A stretch of DNA of 27,710 bases, taken from NCBI GenBank assembly GCA_023422695.1, contig JAFAGN010000230.1, positions 1 through 27,710 on the forward strand. The letters run 5' to 3'. The translations under genes and the position numbers were made by a program. This stretch comes from Pseudomonadota bacterium (GTDB lineage: Bacteria > Pseudomonadota > Alphaproteobacteria > Sphingomonadales > Sphingomonadaceae). Shown in pieces: positions 6,565 through 15,013 of the stretch. Every line of letters begins with the position of its first letter. The first letter of the stretch is position 1. The notes beneath the pieces were generated by a model, which saw only the letters and a program-made list of their open reading frames with translations, was not told where the DNA came from and made no database searches.

Positions 6565-7839
6565 TCATGCCGCCTGCTTCGCGCCCTTTTTCGTCATCAA
6601 GCCGAGCTTGCCGAGCAACGAACCGCCCGACTTGCCCTTGGCCGCCTTGGTCTGCACCTCTTCGGCCTCGACATCGGCGCCATCGAGGATCAGGCGCATC
6701 AGGTTGTTCCAAACCTGTGCCGCCTTCGTGCCCTTGCAGACCTCGGCATAGGATTTGCCGAGCTTTGCCGACTGGCAGACCAGCTTCGGGTCGAACGGGA
6801 TGACGACGTCGATCTGGCGTTCGATCGAGGATTCAAATTCCTTGCGCGACAATTCGCCGACTGCATTCTGGAACTTATTGGCGACCAGCACCACGCGCGC
6901 GCCCGGGACATTCTGTTTGAACCAGGACAACAGGCGGATCGTATCGCGCGCGGCGGCCAGCGTCACATCGCTGACCAGCAGGATCGTTCCGGCTTCCGCC
7001 ACCAAATGGGGGAAGGGGATCAGCACCTGACGCGGAATGTCCACGATCGTCATTTCGAACGCGCCGCGCAGCTCCTCTTCCAGCTGGAAAAAGGCGGACC
7101 CGTCGGTCATCACCGGCTGGTGGATCGGCGCTTCGGCCGACAGCAGGCTGAGCTTGTCCGACGCGCGCACCATCGCGCGTTCGATGAACAGCCCGTCGAT
7201 GCGGCTGGGGTTGTCGATCGCGTCGATCAGGCCGCGCCCAGGCTCAAGATCGAGCGTCAGTGCGCCGGTGCCGAAATGCACATCAAGGTCGAGCAGCGCG
7301 GTCTGACGACCCGCCTGTTCGCTCATCGCCCAAGCGAGTGACGTCGAAACCAGCGAGGCGCCGACGCCGCCGCGCACGCCAACGACCGCCATCATGTGAT
7401 GCGGCTTGTCGTCCTGCATGTCGGCATGTTTCGGCGCGGTCAGCATGGCCTGCGCCATGGTCAGCGATTCGCGAACCTGCTCCAGCGACAGCGGTTTGAG
7501 CAGATAGTCCTGGATACCGCTCGACAGAAGGTCGCGGTACAGGCGGACGTCGTTGACCTGGCCGGCCGCGATCACGACCGTACCGGGCTCGCACACCTCG
7601 GCGAGCGCGTTGATGTCGTTGATCGGATCGCCCGATTCGGACATGTCGACGAACAGGATGTTCGGGCTGGCGGACACCGACAGCGACTGCACGGCGTTGC
7701 GCAAGCCGCCCTTGTTACATTTTTCGATCGGCCAGCCCATGTCGTTGGCGGCGGCGCGGATCAGCTCCAGCGTGTCGTCGTCGCACACAAAGGCGCTGAA
7801 CGGATCACGCAGCCCGGCAGATTTGAACGGTGCGTTCAC
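6565..7839 (-). CDS. cpaE: Pilus assembly protein CpaE (TadZ), receiver-like plus MinD/ParA-type ATPase
   Basis: 424 aa. The N-terminal ~150 residues form a receiver-like domain (FVCDDDTLELI, NILFVDMS, SSGIQDYLLKPLS). The C-terminal ~270 residues form a MinD/ParA-like ATPase with the deviant Walker A GVRGGVGAS, LLDLDVHFG and TIVDIPRQ. CpaE/TadZ proteins localise the Tad machinery, often at the pole. The GVRGGVGAS loop, lacking the usual second lysine, is common in this family and does not by itself indicate decay. It starts with GTG at 7839, overlapping the cpaD stop as GTGA, behind GGAGGTGG. A tadB gene, not cpaF, follows. Confidence 0.92.
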   Translation of the reverse strand: MNAPFKSAGLRDPFSAFVCDDDTLELIRAAANDMGWPIEKCNKGGLRNAVQSLSVSASPNILFVDMSESGDPINDINALAEVCEPGTVVIAAGQVNDVRLYRDLLSSGIQDYLLKPLSLEQVRESLTMAQAMLTAPKHADMQDDKPHHMMAVVGVRGGVGASLVSTSLAWAMSEQAGRQTALLDLDVHFGTGALTLDLEPGRGLIDAIDNPSRIDGLFIERAMVRASDKLSLLSAEAPIHQPVMTDGSAFFQLEEELRGAFEMTIVDIPRQVLIPFPHLVAEAGTILLVSDVTLAAARDTIRLLSWFKQNVPGARVVLVANKFQNAVGELSRKEFESSIERQIDVVIPFDPKLVCQSAKLGKSYAEVCKGTKAAQVWNNLMRLILDGADVEAEEVQTKAAKGKSGGSLLGKLGLMTKKGAKQAA

Positions 7840-8480
7840 TTGCCACCTCCTTCGTTGGTCTTTTCACCGCGCAGTTCGCCCGCTCCCGTCGGCGGCTTTT
7901 CGCGGAAGGTCTTGATTGCCCGTGTTGCCATCGACGGATCGTTGCCGTCGCTCCGCGCGCCCTTGATCAGGTCGTTCGGATCGGCGACCATCGCGGCAAG
8001 GTTGCTGTTGGTCGCGCAGCCATAGTTGGACGAGGTCGCATTGGCCGTGTTGATCGACGATTTGCTGGCCCAATCGGGGCAGCCGGGAACCGAGGCCGAC
8101 GCGCGAGTGATGATGACGCGCAGATGGCCCTGCGGCACCGCACCGGTGGTCACGGGTACGTCGTTGCTGATCAGCAGCCCGCGGCGAGCGATCATCGACC
8201 GCACGGTCTCTTGCGCCGAAGTCGCGCCATAGACCGACGGATCTTCGATCGAAATGCGATCACCGTACCGCACTCCCATCGCGTCGAGCCAGCCTTGCAG
8301 GCGGCTCTGCTCGCTGGGCGGCAGATCGCCGCTGGAGGCAGCGACGTCGAACTGATGGATAGCATTGCGCACGACTGGCTGATGCACCGAATCCAGGCTG
8401 CGGTTGCTATATGCGGAACCCGCGCATCCGGCGAGCGTGGTGCTCAGGGCCAGGACCGTCCAAGTTGCGATTTTCTTCAT
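7836..8480 (-). CDS. cpaD: Pilus assembly lipoprotein CpaD
   Basis: 214 aa. ATG 8480 is chosen because AGGAG lies seven bases upstream and it opens directly onto a lipoprotein signal, MKKIATWTVLALSTTLAGC; longer in-frame starts add 31 unlikely residues. The mature protein carries CpaD landmarks: PSEQSRLQGWLDAMGVRYGD, the PGCPDW motif, SSNYGCA and NLAAMVADPNDL. CpaD is an outer-membrane lipoprotein that supports the CpaC secretin. The C-terminal tail is polar and Gly-rich. The stop overlaps the cpaE start. Confidence 0.9.
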   Translation of the reverse strand: MKKIATWTVLALSTTLAGCAGSAYSNRSLDSVHQPVVRNAIHQFDVAASSGDLPPSEQSRLQGWLDAMGVRYGDRISIEDPSVYGATSAQETVRSMIARRGLLISNDVPVTTGAVPQGHLRVIITRASASVPGCPDWASKSSINTANATSSNYGCATNSNLAAMVADPNDLIKGARSDGNDPSMATRAIKTFREKPPTGAGELRGEKTNEGGGK

Positions 8481-8505
8481 CACTTTGCTCCTGAAATCCT
8501 GCACG

Positions 8506-10071
8506 TCACTTGATGCTGAAGCCGGGTGCGGCGTCGGCGCTGCTGCCCCGCGGACGATCGGCGTCACCGACATTGGTATCGAGACGCGGCTTGGGGCGAT
8601 CGCCGCCGGTCACGCCGTCACCGGTCTGGTTGAGCAGGATCCGCTGCAAGTCATTGGCGTCCTGATAAGCGTCGGTCGGCAGTTTGATGTCGTTCGCCGA
8701 CACGGGCTGGACCAGATACGGGGTCACCACGATGACCAGTTCGGTCTCGCCGCGGCGGAAGCTGTCCGATTTGAACAACATGCCAAGCAGCGGCACGTCG
8801 CCAAGGCCAGGCATCTTGTCGATCGCACCGATCGAACGATTGTTCATCAGTCCGGCGATCATGAAGCTTTCGCCCGATCCCAGTTCGACCGTCGTCTCGG
8901 CACGGCGCACGGTCAGGGCAGGAACCTGAAAGCCGTCGAGTTCGATCGCGCCTTCGGTCGACAGCTCCGATACTTCGGGGCGCACGCGCAGGCTGATGCG
9001 GCCGTTCGACAGCACCGTCGGCGTATAGGCCAGGCTGACGCCATATTTGCGGTATTCGATCGTCGTTCCGGCAAGGTTGCCGGGGATTGGAACCGGGAAT
9101 TCGCCGCCCGCGAGGAAGTCGGCGGTTTCGCCCGAAATCGCAGTCAGATTGGGCTGCGCCAAGGTGGCGACCAGACCCGACCGTTCGCCGATATCGAGCG
9201 ACGCCATCAGGTCGAGCCCGAACAGGCGACCGGCACCGGCCAGGCTGCGACGGCCCGACGGCTGTGTGAATTGATAGTTGGTGCCGAGCGTCGTCCGGCC
9301 GTTGGTAAGCGGCAGCCCCGTGGTCGGATCATAGGGCCGGGGAACCGGGCTACCCGGGAATACCGCGGTGGGTGCTGGAATATCGGTGATCGTCCCGGGG
9401 CTACGGCCGCCAAAGATACCGCCGAGGAAACCGTTGCCCAGCGCACCATCGGTGTCGCGCGTCAACAGATTGCCGCTCATTTCCTTGACCAAGGTCCGGT
9501 TCACTTCGGCGATGCGGACCTGCAGGTTGACCTGCAGCGGCGTCGCCGTGCGCAGACGCGACAGCACTTTGGTGCCTTCGCCGACAAATGCCTGAACCAG
9601 CATTTCGGCTTCCGCCGCATCGTCTGGCGACTGGACCGTGCCGGTGAGCAGGACAAAGCCGTTCATCGTGTTGGCCGAGATGCTGGCGTCGGGCATTGCC
9701 AGCGACAGCATCTGATCGATCGTCTCGATGTTGTTGCCGACGCGGGCGACGGTCGAAAACACGACCCGGCCACTGGCGTCGGTGGCATAGATGCTCGTCT
9801 CGCCCGGCTTTTTACCGAAGATGTAGAGCTGGCGCCCCGATCGGACCTGGACGTCGGCGACTTCGTCATTGGCGACGAAGATGTCGGTCATCGCGGCGGG
9901 AAGGCTGATCAGGCGACCGCGGCCGACCGACAGGTCGATGCTGCTGCTGGCGTTCTGGGTCGCCTGTGCGGCCACCGGCTGAACCGGAGCAGACACCAGC
10001 GTCGCTGCGACCAGGCCGATGGCCAAGGTGCGGGCCATCGCCACTGTCTTGAAATTGGGTTTGCTGTTCAT
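8506..10071 (-). CDS. cpaC: Tad pilus outer-membrane secretin CpaC
   Basis: About 521 aa from ATG 10071 (GGGGGT upstream, overlapping the end of cpaB). A Sec signal peptide ends at PVAAQA; then comes the N-terminal secretin domain (VGRGRLISLPAAMTDIFVANDEVADVQV), a BON-like segment (MPDASISANTMNGFVLLTGTVQS), and the secretin core with EFPVPIPG, KYGVSLAYTPTVLSNGRISLRVRPEVS, the GESFMIAGLM strand and MPGLGDVPLLGMLF. It forms the outer-membrane channel through which the Flp pilus exits. A Pro/Gly-rich insertion around residues 215-275 (ITDIPAPTAVFPGSPVPRP and on) is longer than expected for the core. It lies between cpaB (one base away) and cpaD. Confidence 0.93.
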   Translation of the reverse strand: MNSKPNFKTVAMARTLAIGLVAATLVSAPVQPVAAQATQNASSSIDLSVGRGRLISLPAAMTDIFVANDEVADVQVRSGRQLYIFGKKPGETSIYATDASGRVVFSTVARVGNNIETIDQMLSLAMPDASISANTMNGFVLLTGTVQSPDDAAEAEMLVQAFVGEGTKVLSRLRTATPLQVNLQVRIAEVNRTLVKEMSGNLLTRDTDGALGNGFLGGIFGGRSPGTITDIPAPTAVFPGSPVPRPYDPTTGLPLTNGRTTLGTNYQFTQPSGRRSLAGAGRLFGLDLMASLDIGERSGLVATLAQPNLTAISGETADFLAGGEFPVPIPGNLAGTTIEYRKYGVSLAYTPTVLSNGRISLRVRPEVSELSTEGAIELDGFQVPALTVRRAETTVELGSGESFMIAGLMNNRSIGAIDKMPGLGDVPLLGMLFKSDSFRRGETELVIVVTPYLVQPVSANDIKLPTDAYQDANDLQRILLNQTGDGVTGGDRPKPRLDTNVGDADRPRGSSADAAPGFSIK

Positions 10072-10072
10072 C

Positions 10073-11110
10073 TTACTTACCCCCAACCGAAATTTCGGTC
10101 ACTTTGTCGCCGCGGGTCACGCGGACGACGGGTCCGCGGTATGCCGACGGCGCATAATTGCTGCCAGCGGGTGCCGCCGGGATGCCTGCGGCCTGCTGCT
10201 GCGGGCGCGATCCGCCACCAACGCGGCCGCTGACCGGGATCCAGAAGCGCGATACGTCACCGCCCGTGGTCGCCGTTTTGGCGGTAACCGGGCGCGCCTG
10301 CGCCTGCGCCAGCATGCGGCGTTCGGCTTCGGTGCCGCCCTTGGCAGGGACGTTGATGTCACCCGATGCGATCGCCGCTTCGAGTTCGCCGCTGCTTTCG
10401 GCGAGCGGGCGCAGCGCCAGCGACAATTTGCCCATGTTCTGCGCCACGGCGATCCGCTCGGCGAGGTCCGGGGTCGCTTCCAGCGTGACCGAGCCAAAGG
10501 TGCGAACCGGGGTCTTGCCCGTTTCGTCCTCGGCGTCGTAGCGCTGATCGGTCGCGAGGACGCGGACGTTGCGCACAATCGTTTCGGCGGTGAAGATCTG
10601 GTCGTCGGGGTAGGCGCTGCCTTCCTTGACCTCGATCGTCTGGGCCAGCAGCACGTCAACGCGGTCGCCCGGGAAGACGAAGCCGGCGACGCCCTGTTCC
10701 TGGCTGACCTTGACCGTCACGGCACGCATGCCCGGGCCAAGCGCCGCGGCGAGGAAGCCGCGATCGTCAGGATGGACCAGCGCGCCCTGGGTCAACGGCT
10801 GACCGGCGGTGATCGGATAACGCACGACGGTGCCGACCAACGTGTTGACGTCGGTCTTTTCCTTTTTGAAGTACGCTTTTTCGACCAGTTCCTTCGGCCA
10901 GGGCTGGAACCGGAAGCTGTCGGGGCCGATAATTGTCCCCACCGGCAGCTGGCGCGTCGCGACCAGGATCATCGGACCGGTAATCTCCGGCGCCGCAGCG
11001 GCCCGAGCTTCCGGAGCCGAAGCCCCGCGCATCATCTGGTTGACCCCGAATGCCGCGCCGATCGCAATGACCAGCGCGCCAACGATCAGCATAATCTTTC
11101 GCGTATCCAT
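10073..11110 (-). CDS. cpaB: Flp pilus assembly protein CpaB (RcpC)
   Basis: 345 aa. One N-terminal membrane anchor (~5-24) is followed by an SAF-like domain (VATRQLPVGTIIGPDSFRFQPWP, ~50-115) and the RcpC/CpaB core (MRAVTVKVSQEQGVAGFVFPGDRVDVLL, ~127-155). A Gly/Pro/Gln-rich linker and a short C-terminal strand segment complete the protein. It is a periplasmic, inner-membrane-anchored component thought to couple the secretin to the assembly platform. ATG 11110 has GGAGG 12 bases upstream. It follows cpaA by 54 bp. Confidence 0.9.
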   Translation of the reverse strand: MDTRKIMLIVGALVIAIGAAFGVNQMMRGASAPEARAAAAPEITGPMILVATRQLPVGTIIGPDSFRFQPWPKELVEKAYFKKEKTDVNTLVGTVVRYPITAGQPLTQGALVHPDDRGFLAAALGPGMRAVTVKVSQEQGVAGFVFPGDRVDVLLAQTIEVKEGSAYPDDQIFTAETIVRNVRVLATDQRYDAEDETGKTPVRTFGSVTLEATPDLAERIAVAQNMGKLSLALRPLAESSGELEAAIASGDINVPAKGGTEAERRMLAQAQARPVTAKTATTGGDVSRFWIPVSGRVGGGSRPQQQAAGIPAAPAGSNYAPSAYRGPVVRVTRGDKVTEISVGGK

Positions 11111-11164
11111 GACGATTTTTCGCCTCCTAACACCAGCCAGACACGGCGGTGTTTGCCCTCAGGC

Positions 11165-11647
11165 TCAACCGATAGCCTGAAACTGGTTAAGATATTGTTG
11201 GTGAAGCGCCCAAAGCCCGGCAGCGGCGATCGCGACCCCATAGGGCACCTCGACCGGTGTTTCGGACCGACGAATTTTCATATGAATCAACATGACGGCG
11301 GACAGGATGCCGCCGCCTACGGCCATGACCGTCAGCATTGGCAGGAACAGCGGCAACGGGATCCACAGCATCACCGCGCCGATCATCTTTACGTCGCCGC
11401 CGCCCATCGCGCCGATCGCAAAGAGCCCGGCAAAAACCAGGAAGACCGCAAAGGCGGCGCCGAACTGGATCGGGACGTCGGGCCATATGGCGAGCCCGCT
11501 CACAATCCAGAAGGGGATGGCGAGCAGCGCCATTGTGGCGTTCAATTCATTAGAGATGGTGCGTGATCGCAGGTCGCTGATCGCCGCGGCGATCATCAAG
11601 AGGCCAAGAACGGCCGTCAGGCCAAGGGAGATCGTGCCGCTGTCCAT
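11165..11647 (-). CDS. cpaA: Prepilin peptidase CpaA (A24 family)
   Basis: 160 aa from ATG 11647, which has GGAG eight bases upstream. A longer in-frame start at 11668 is less well placed. It is a polytopic membrane aspartyl protease with about five helices. The two catalytic aspartates lie in AAISDLRSRTISN (near residue 25) and in the GGGD motif of MGGGDVKMIGAVMLW. It is the short form, lacking the N-terminal methylase domain of PilD, as usual in Tad systems. It should cleave the leader of the Flp prepilin and of TadE/TadF pseudopilins, none of which is encoded in this window. It is the first gene of the cluster. Confidence 0.9.
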   Translation of the reverse strand: MDSGTISLGLTAVLGLLMIAAAISDLRSRTISNELNATMALLAIPFWIVSGLAIWPDVPIQFGAAFAVFLVFAGLFAIGAMGGGDVKMIGAVMLWIPLPLFLPMLTVMAVGGGILSAVMLIHMKIRRSETPVEVPYGVAIAAAGLWALHQQYLNQFQAIG

Positions 11648-11724
11648 CGGCTTTCTCCTACGCAACATGGCTTACCAAAGAGTAACCATCTGCGCGGACG
11701 GGGCGACTTGCATTCCGCGGGTCA

Positions 11725-12873
11725 ATGGATATGCGGCGGGGCATGACCGCCGCGCCGCCTTCTGCCATCGACGTGCTGATCGTCGGCGCAGGGATTGCCG
11801 GCGCCAGCCTGGCCGCGGCGCTCGCGCCTTGGCGCCGGGTGATGCTCATCGAGGCGGAAGACGTCCCGGGTTATCACGCCACCGGTCGTTCCGCGGCGTT
11901 CTGGCACGAAACCTATGGCGGGGCGCAAGTTCAGCCGTTGTCGATAGCGTCCTTCGATACGCTCGCGCGGCCCGCACCCGAATTTTCGGAGCGCGGGTTT
12001 CTGTCGCCGCGCGGGGCGCTGACGATCGGTCGTCGTTCCGAAGCGGCGGCGGTCGATGCATTTGCTCATGAATTTGCGGCCAAAGGGGTCGATGTCGTGC
12101 GGATGAGCGTTGCAGATGTCGCGCGAAGCATCCCCGGTGTTCGCGCTGATTGGAGCGAAGCGGCCTATGAGGCGGCGTGCAGCGACATCGACGTCGGTGC
12201 GCTTCACGCCGCCTATCTGCGGGCGGCCAAGCGCGACGGGGCGCATCTTGCCGTTCGTGCGCCGCTGATATCCGCTCGGCGGACTGGCGCCGGTTGGGAC
12301 GTTCAGGTGGGGAATGAGAGTGTCCGTGCGACCCTCATCGTCAACGCCGCGGGTGCCTGGGCGGACCGGGTCGCGGCGGCGTGCGGAGTCGCGCCGGTGG
12401 GCATCCAACCCTATCGCCGCACCGTCATTCAGCTACGGCTCGGGGTGGCCGTTCCCGCCGCCTTGCCGCTGATCGTTCACGTCGGCGGCGATTTCTATTT
12501 CAAGGGCGAGAGCGAAGGGCGGGTTTGGCTCAGTCCGCATGACGAAACCCCGGTTGCTCCGCATGATGCCGCGCCCGAAGACGTCGATGTGGCGATCGCG
12601 ATCGATCGTTTGCAGGCTGTTGCCGACTGGCCCGTCGCGGCCGTCGAACGTAAATGGGCGGGGCTTCGCAGCTTTGCACCCGACCGTGTTCCGGTGTTTG
12701 GCGCCGATCCGCATCAGCCCGGTTTTATCTGGTGCGCGGGGCAGGGCGGTGTCGGGATTCAGACTTCCCCGGCGATTGCGGCATTGTTGGCGGCTGAGCT
12801 TGGCGCGCCGCCACCCGGCGGCATCATCGGCACCGTCGATCCGCTCCCCTTCGCGCCGTCACGCTTCGCCTGA
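11725..12873 (+). CDS. FAD-dependent oxidoreductase (DAO / glycine-D-amino-acid oxidase family)
   Basis: 382 aa from ATG 11725; an ATG at 11743 is an equally possible start. The N-terminus is an FAD-binding Rossmann fold with DVLIVGAGIAGASLAAAL followed by a strand ending in IEAE. Then come GRSAAFWHETYGG, and the second nucleotide-binding region LIVNAAGAWADRVA. Near the end RSFAPDRVPVFG and GFIWCAGQGGVGIQTSPAIAALLA match the C-terminal FAD-contacting region of the DAO superfamily. It is likely a cytosolic enzyme oxidising an amino acid or hydroxyacid; the substrate is unknown. It is divergent from the tad operon across ~77 bp, followed by a small DUF1508 gene. Confidence 0.87.
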   Translation: MDMRRGMTAAPPSAIDVLIVGAGIAGASLAAALAPWRRVMLIEAEDVPGYHATGRSAAFWHETYGGAQVQPLSIASFDTLARPAPEFSERGFLSPRGALTIGRRSEAAAVDAFAHEFAAKGVDVVRMSVADVARSIPGVRADWSEAAYEAACSDIDVGALHAAYLRAAKRDGAHLAVRAPLISARRTGAGWDVQVGNESVRATLIVNAAGAWADRVAAACGVAPVGIQPYRRTVIQLRLGVAVPAALPLIVHVGGDFYFKGESEGRVWLSPHDETPVAPHDAAPEDVDVAIAIDRLQAVADWPVAAVERKWAGLRSFAPDRVPVFGADPHQPGFIWCAGQGGVGIQTSPAIAALLAAELGAPPPGGIIGTVDPLPFAPSRFA

Positions 12874-12963
12874 TATCAAACTGGCGGCTTGCGCCGCGCA
12901 TCCGTCTGCTTACCATGGGTTCGTCGCGTCACCGTGGCGCGCCGACGACCTGTGGAGGATCCG

Positions 12964-13140
12964 ATGGCCCATTATTTCGAGATCAAGAAGAACAAGGCGG
13001 GCGAGTTCGTCGCCTATTTCAAATATAACAGCGAAAGCATCTTCTGGACCGAAGGCTATGCCAGCAAGGCGTCGGCCAAGAACGCCATCGAGTCGATCCT
13101 GAAAAATGGACCCGGCGCGGAAATTCGCGAAGCCGAGTAA
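12964..13140 (+). CDS. DUF1508 (YegP-like) small protein
   Basis: 58 aa from ATG 12964, chosen because GGAGG lies six bases upstream. The single repeat has the family pattern: YFEIKKNKAGEFVAYFKYNSESIFWTEGY, then SKASAKNAIESILKN. Proteins of this family have one or two such repeats (YegP has two); they form small beta-alpha units of unknown function. Before the transposon arrived, its stop codon lay only about 20 bp from the stop of convergent rnhA; now 2.2 kb separate them. Confidence 0.85.
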   Translation: MAHYFEIKKNKAGEFVAYFKYNSESIFWTEGYASKASAKNAIESILKNGPGAEIREAE

Positions 13141-13165
13141 TTTGGGCCGCGCGCGGGCGTTCAGC

Positions 13166-13170
13166 GCGCC
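13166..13170. repeat. Left target-site duplication GCGCC
   Basis: Five bases immediately outside the left TG end. It is identical to 15331-15335 outside the right end. Short repeats of C and G can match by chance in this GC-rich DNA, but the position exactly at both predicted ends supports a real duplication. Confidence 0.8.
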
Positions 13171-13194
13171 TGATAGACCGAGCATAAGTTGTCC
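13171..13194 (+). repeat. Left terminal inverted repeat
   Basis: Reads TGATAGACC-GAGCA-TAAGTTGTCC inward. Compared with the right end it differs at positions 8, 9, 11 and 14 only. CATAAGTTGTCCGA (13183-13196), which straddles the repeat's inner edge, is repeated exactly at 13293-13306. Confidence 0.85.
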
Positions 13195-13314
13195 GACATC
13201 GGTCTTTCGTCTCTCGGTTGCGACCGCTCTGTAGATTCATGAAGATGTCCATCGGCCCCCCAAAAGATGTCTCTAGCCGGATAGGACGCTGACATAAGTT
13301 GTCCGAGCGTTTTG
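13195..13314. other. Non-coding left end with iterated end motifs
   Basis: No gene. It holds a second exact copy of CATAAGTTGTCCGA at 13293-13306 (110 bp from the first, same orientation). Two related shorter motifs, AAGATGTCC (13242-13250) and AAGATGTCT (13264-13272), are spaced 22 bp apart, about two helical turns. These look like transposase-binding sites of a Tn7-like end. Confidence 0.65.
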
Positions 13315-14991
13315 TCAGCCTGGACCGATATTGGGCCGTAGTGCACTGCTTCCACGCCGCCATCCGAGTGGCGGGTGCAAACTGTTATGGTTTTCCACCA
13401 TAGCCTTCTTGCGGCCGTGGAGTGAGCTGGCGGCATTTGAAGCAAGCGCCGCTAGGTAGGTGTTGGCGGATGCCTGCTCAGCATCGACGGTAATCTGCAT
13501 GCCTACGGCGCGGCTAGCCCGGTTTTTATCGATCAACTGGTCCACAAGCGTGGTTATGCTCGCTCCTTGGATCAGGCGTGCGCGTTCGAGCAGGTCAACG
13601 ATCGAATAGTGGTAGAGGGGCCTATCGCGCCCCTCGGTTGTGTTGCGGACGTCTTTGAAGCGGATCGCCTCTGTTCGTCGCAGATGCCGCAGATGATAGT
13701 CTGAGAGATCCTCGGCAGTCCCGCCCCAGACTTCGGCCACGAGGGAGCGACATCGATATGCGATGGCGAACGAGTCCTTGGTCAAGACGGCCCTGATCCT
13801 GTATTCCAGTGCGAGATTTCGCACGGCGTTCGTCTCAAACCAAATGTCAGCGATGTGCGGCCGGTTGACCGGTGAGCGGGCGGGGATGCGGCCAGCGAGA
13901 AAGGCGAGTAGGAACTCTCTCCTCGGCCAACCACCACCATGAAACTTCCTGCACTGAGCGAAAGATGCGTAACCTTCCATGTCGGAGTCTGTCGCCACCG
14001 TCTGCGTGCGTTCAGCGATCCTGTCACGCATGGCTTCCACGTCCGATGTTAGAAACGATATGCCGTTGCGCCGTTTGGAGAGGACTCCGTCTACTCCGTG
14101 CTGTCCCACATCGATCGGCACAAGGAGCTGAGGATGTATCCAGTCGCTGGGCGAATGGGTGGAGCGTGGGTGGCTAAGCCGACGCGATGCTTCGTCCAAC
14201 GATAGCGTCCCGTTAGTATTATGCCAGCGCCGGAGGACCAACTCCTCGACCCGCTTTGCCAAGACCTTTGCGCTAGTCGAAGTGGCCGCGTTTTCTTGAT
14301 CAAGGGTGCGCACTACCTCGTCGAAGATTCGTGTAAGTGCAGGCGACTGTGCGCCTACGCCAAGCGTCGCTGCGATTTTGCGTCGAGAGATATGTTGCGC
14401 AACCTTGCGTCCTACAGGACTATCGCGTCGGTGCGACTTCTTACGTGGCTTGATGCCGAACATGTTTTCGCAGAAGCGCTCCACCTGCACTGTCATGCAG
14501 GAGAGAGGGATTCCGTCGATACCACGTGGAGGGCGGCGCAACATCCTGCCGATGGTGGTGGCAAACACTGCGTCCGCACTCTTGGTTCCGGCCGCCTCGT
14601 TACGGCAGGCGACGTTGGCGAGTAACATAGGGTAGGTGTCGCTCCATGTAGCGAGGTGCGGCACCGCTGCTTCGATAAGGTCTGCGATGCTTGCGACGTC
14701 CTTCAGGGCCGCTCCGATGCTTACCGATCCATAGACCGCCCCACGGAGCTCAACATTCGGGTCATCACTCGCCAAGGTCGTGGCGGCCAAGCCCACAACG
14801 TGCGCCAGGCAAAGCAGATCAGATAGGGGCAGCCCTCGCAACGCAGGGTCTAGTCCCAAATCGGCTGCTGCATCCTTGGCTGCTTTGACACTAGGGTTTT
14901 TCAGGTAGGCGCGTAGCACGCCGATGCGTCGTCGCACCTCGTCGCGTCGATGAGGCGCGACGAGCGACAGGTCAGGGTCGTCGGAATTCAT
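13315..14991 (-). CDS. Transposon-encoded 558-aa protein, possibly TniQ/TnsD-like target selector
   Basis: ATG 14991 has GGAGG six bases upstream. Residues ~15-50 (basic helix RRDEVRRRIGVLRAYL, then AAKDAAADLGL) resemble the helix-turn-helix start of Mu/TniA-type transposases. Residues ~60-180 are helical with PHLATWSDTYPMLLANV. Three successive winged-helix-like modules follow: around 263-325 (LSLDEASRRL ... FLTSDVEAMRDR), 338-395 (GYASFAQCRKF ... FETNAVRNLA) and 432-475 (HLRRTEAIRFKDV ... YHYSIVDLLERARL). Serial modules of this kind are usual in the C-terminal half of TniQ/TnsD proteins. The TniQ N-terminal zinc fingers (CxxC/H) are not seen, nor a DDE triad or Walker motifs. The family assignment is tentative; the coding status is firm. 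Codon use is less GC-biased than in the flanking host genes. Confidence 0.82.
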   Translation of the reverse strand: MNSDDPDLSLVAPHRRDEVRRRIGVLRAYLKNPSVKAAKDAAADLGLDPALRGLPLSDLLCLAHVVGLAATTLASDDPNVELRGAVYGSVSIGAALKDVASIADLIEAAVPHLATWSDTYPMLLANVACRNEAAGTKSADAVFATTIGRMLRRPPRGIDGIPLSCMTVQVERFCENMFGIKPRKKSHRRDSPVGRKVAQHISRRKIAATLGVGAQSPALTRIFDEVVRTLDQENAATSTSAKVLAKRVEELVLRRWHNTNGTLSLDEASRRLSHPRSTHSPSDWIHPQLLVPIDVGQHGVDGVLSKRRNGISFLTSDVEAMRDRIAERTQTVATDSDMEGYASFAQCRKFHGGGWPRREFLLAFLAGRIPARSPVNRPHIADIWFETNAVRNLALEYRIRAVLTKDSFAIAYRCRSLVAEVWGGTAEDLSDYHLRHLRRTEAIRFKDVRNTTEGRDRPLYHYSIVDLLERARLIQGASITTLVDQLIDKNRASRAVGMQITVDAEQASANTYLAALASNAASSLHGRKKAMVENHNSLHPPLGWRRGSSALRPNIGPG

Positions 14992-15013
14992 AAATTCCTC
15001 CGTTGCAGGATGT

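Noticed and set aside
8404..10233. 609-codon open frame on the plus strand
   Set aside because: It is the antisense of cpaC, kept open by high GC content. cpaC has clear secretin motifs and a signal peptide; the plus-strand product is Arg/Gln/His-rich and matches nothing.
10019..11566. 515-codon open frame on the plus strand
   Set aside because: Antisense of cpaB and cpaA; composition is typical of a GC-rich shadow frame.
11669..11687. Small imperfect hairpin (GG-TTAC/GTAA-CC) upstream of cpaA
   Set aside because: Short stem with a bulge; not strong enough to call an operator or terminator.
13183..13306. Direct repeats considered as a CRISPR array
   Set aside because: Only two exact 14-bp copies, with related motifs in inverted orientation at the other end; they fit transposon end sites.
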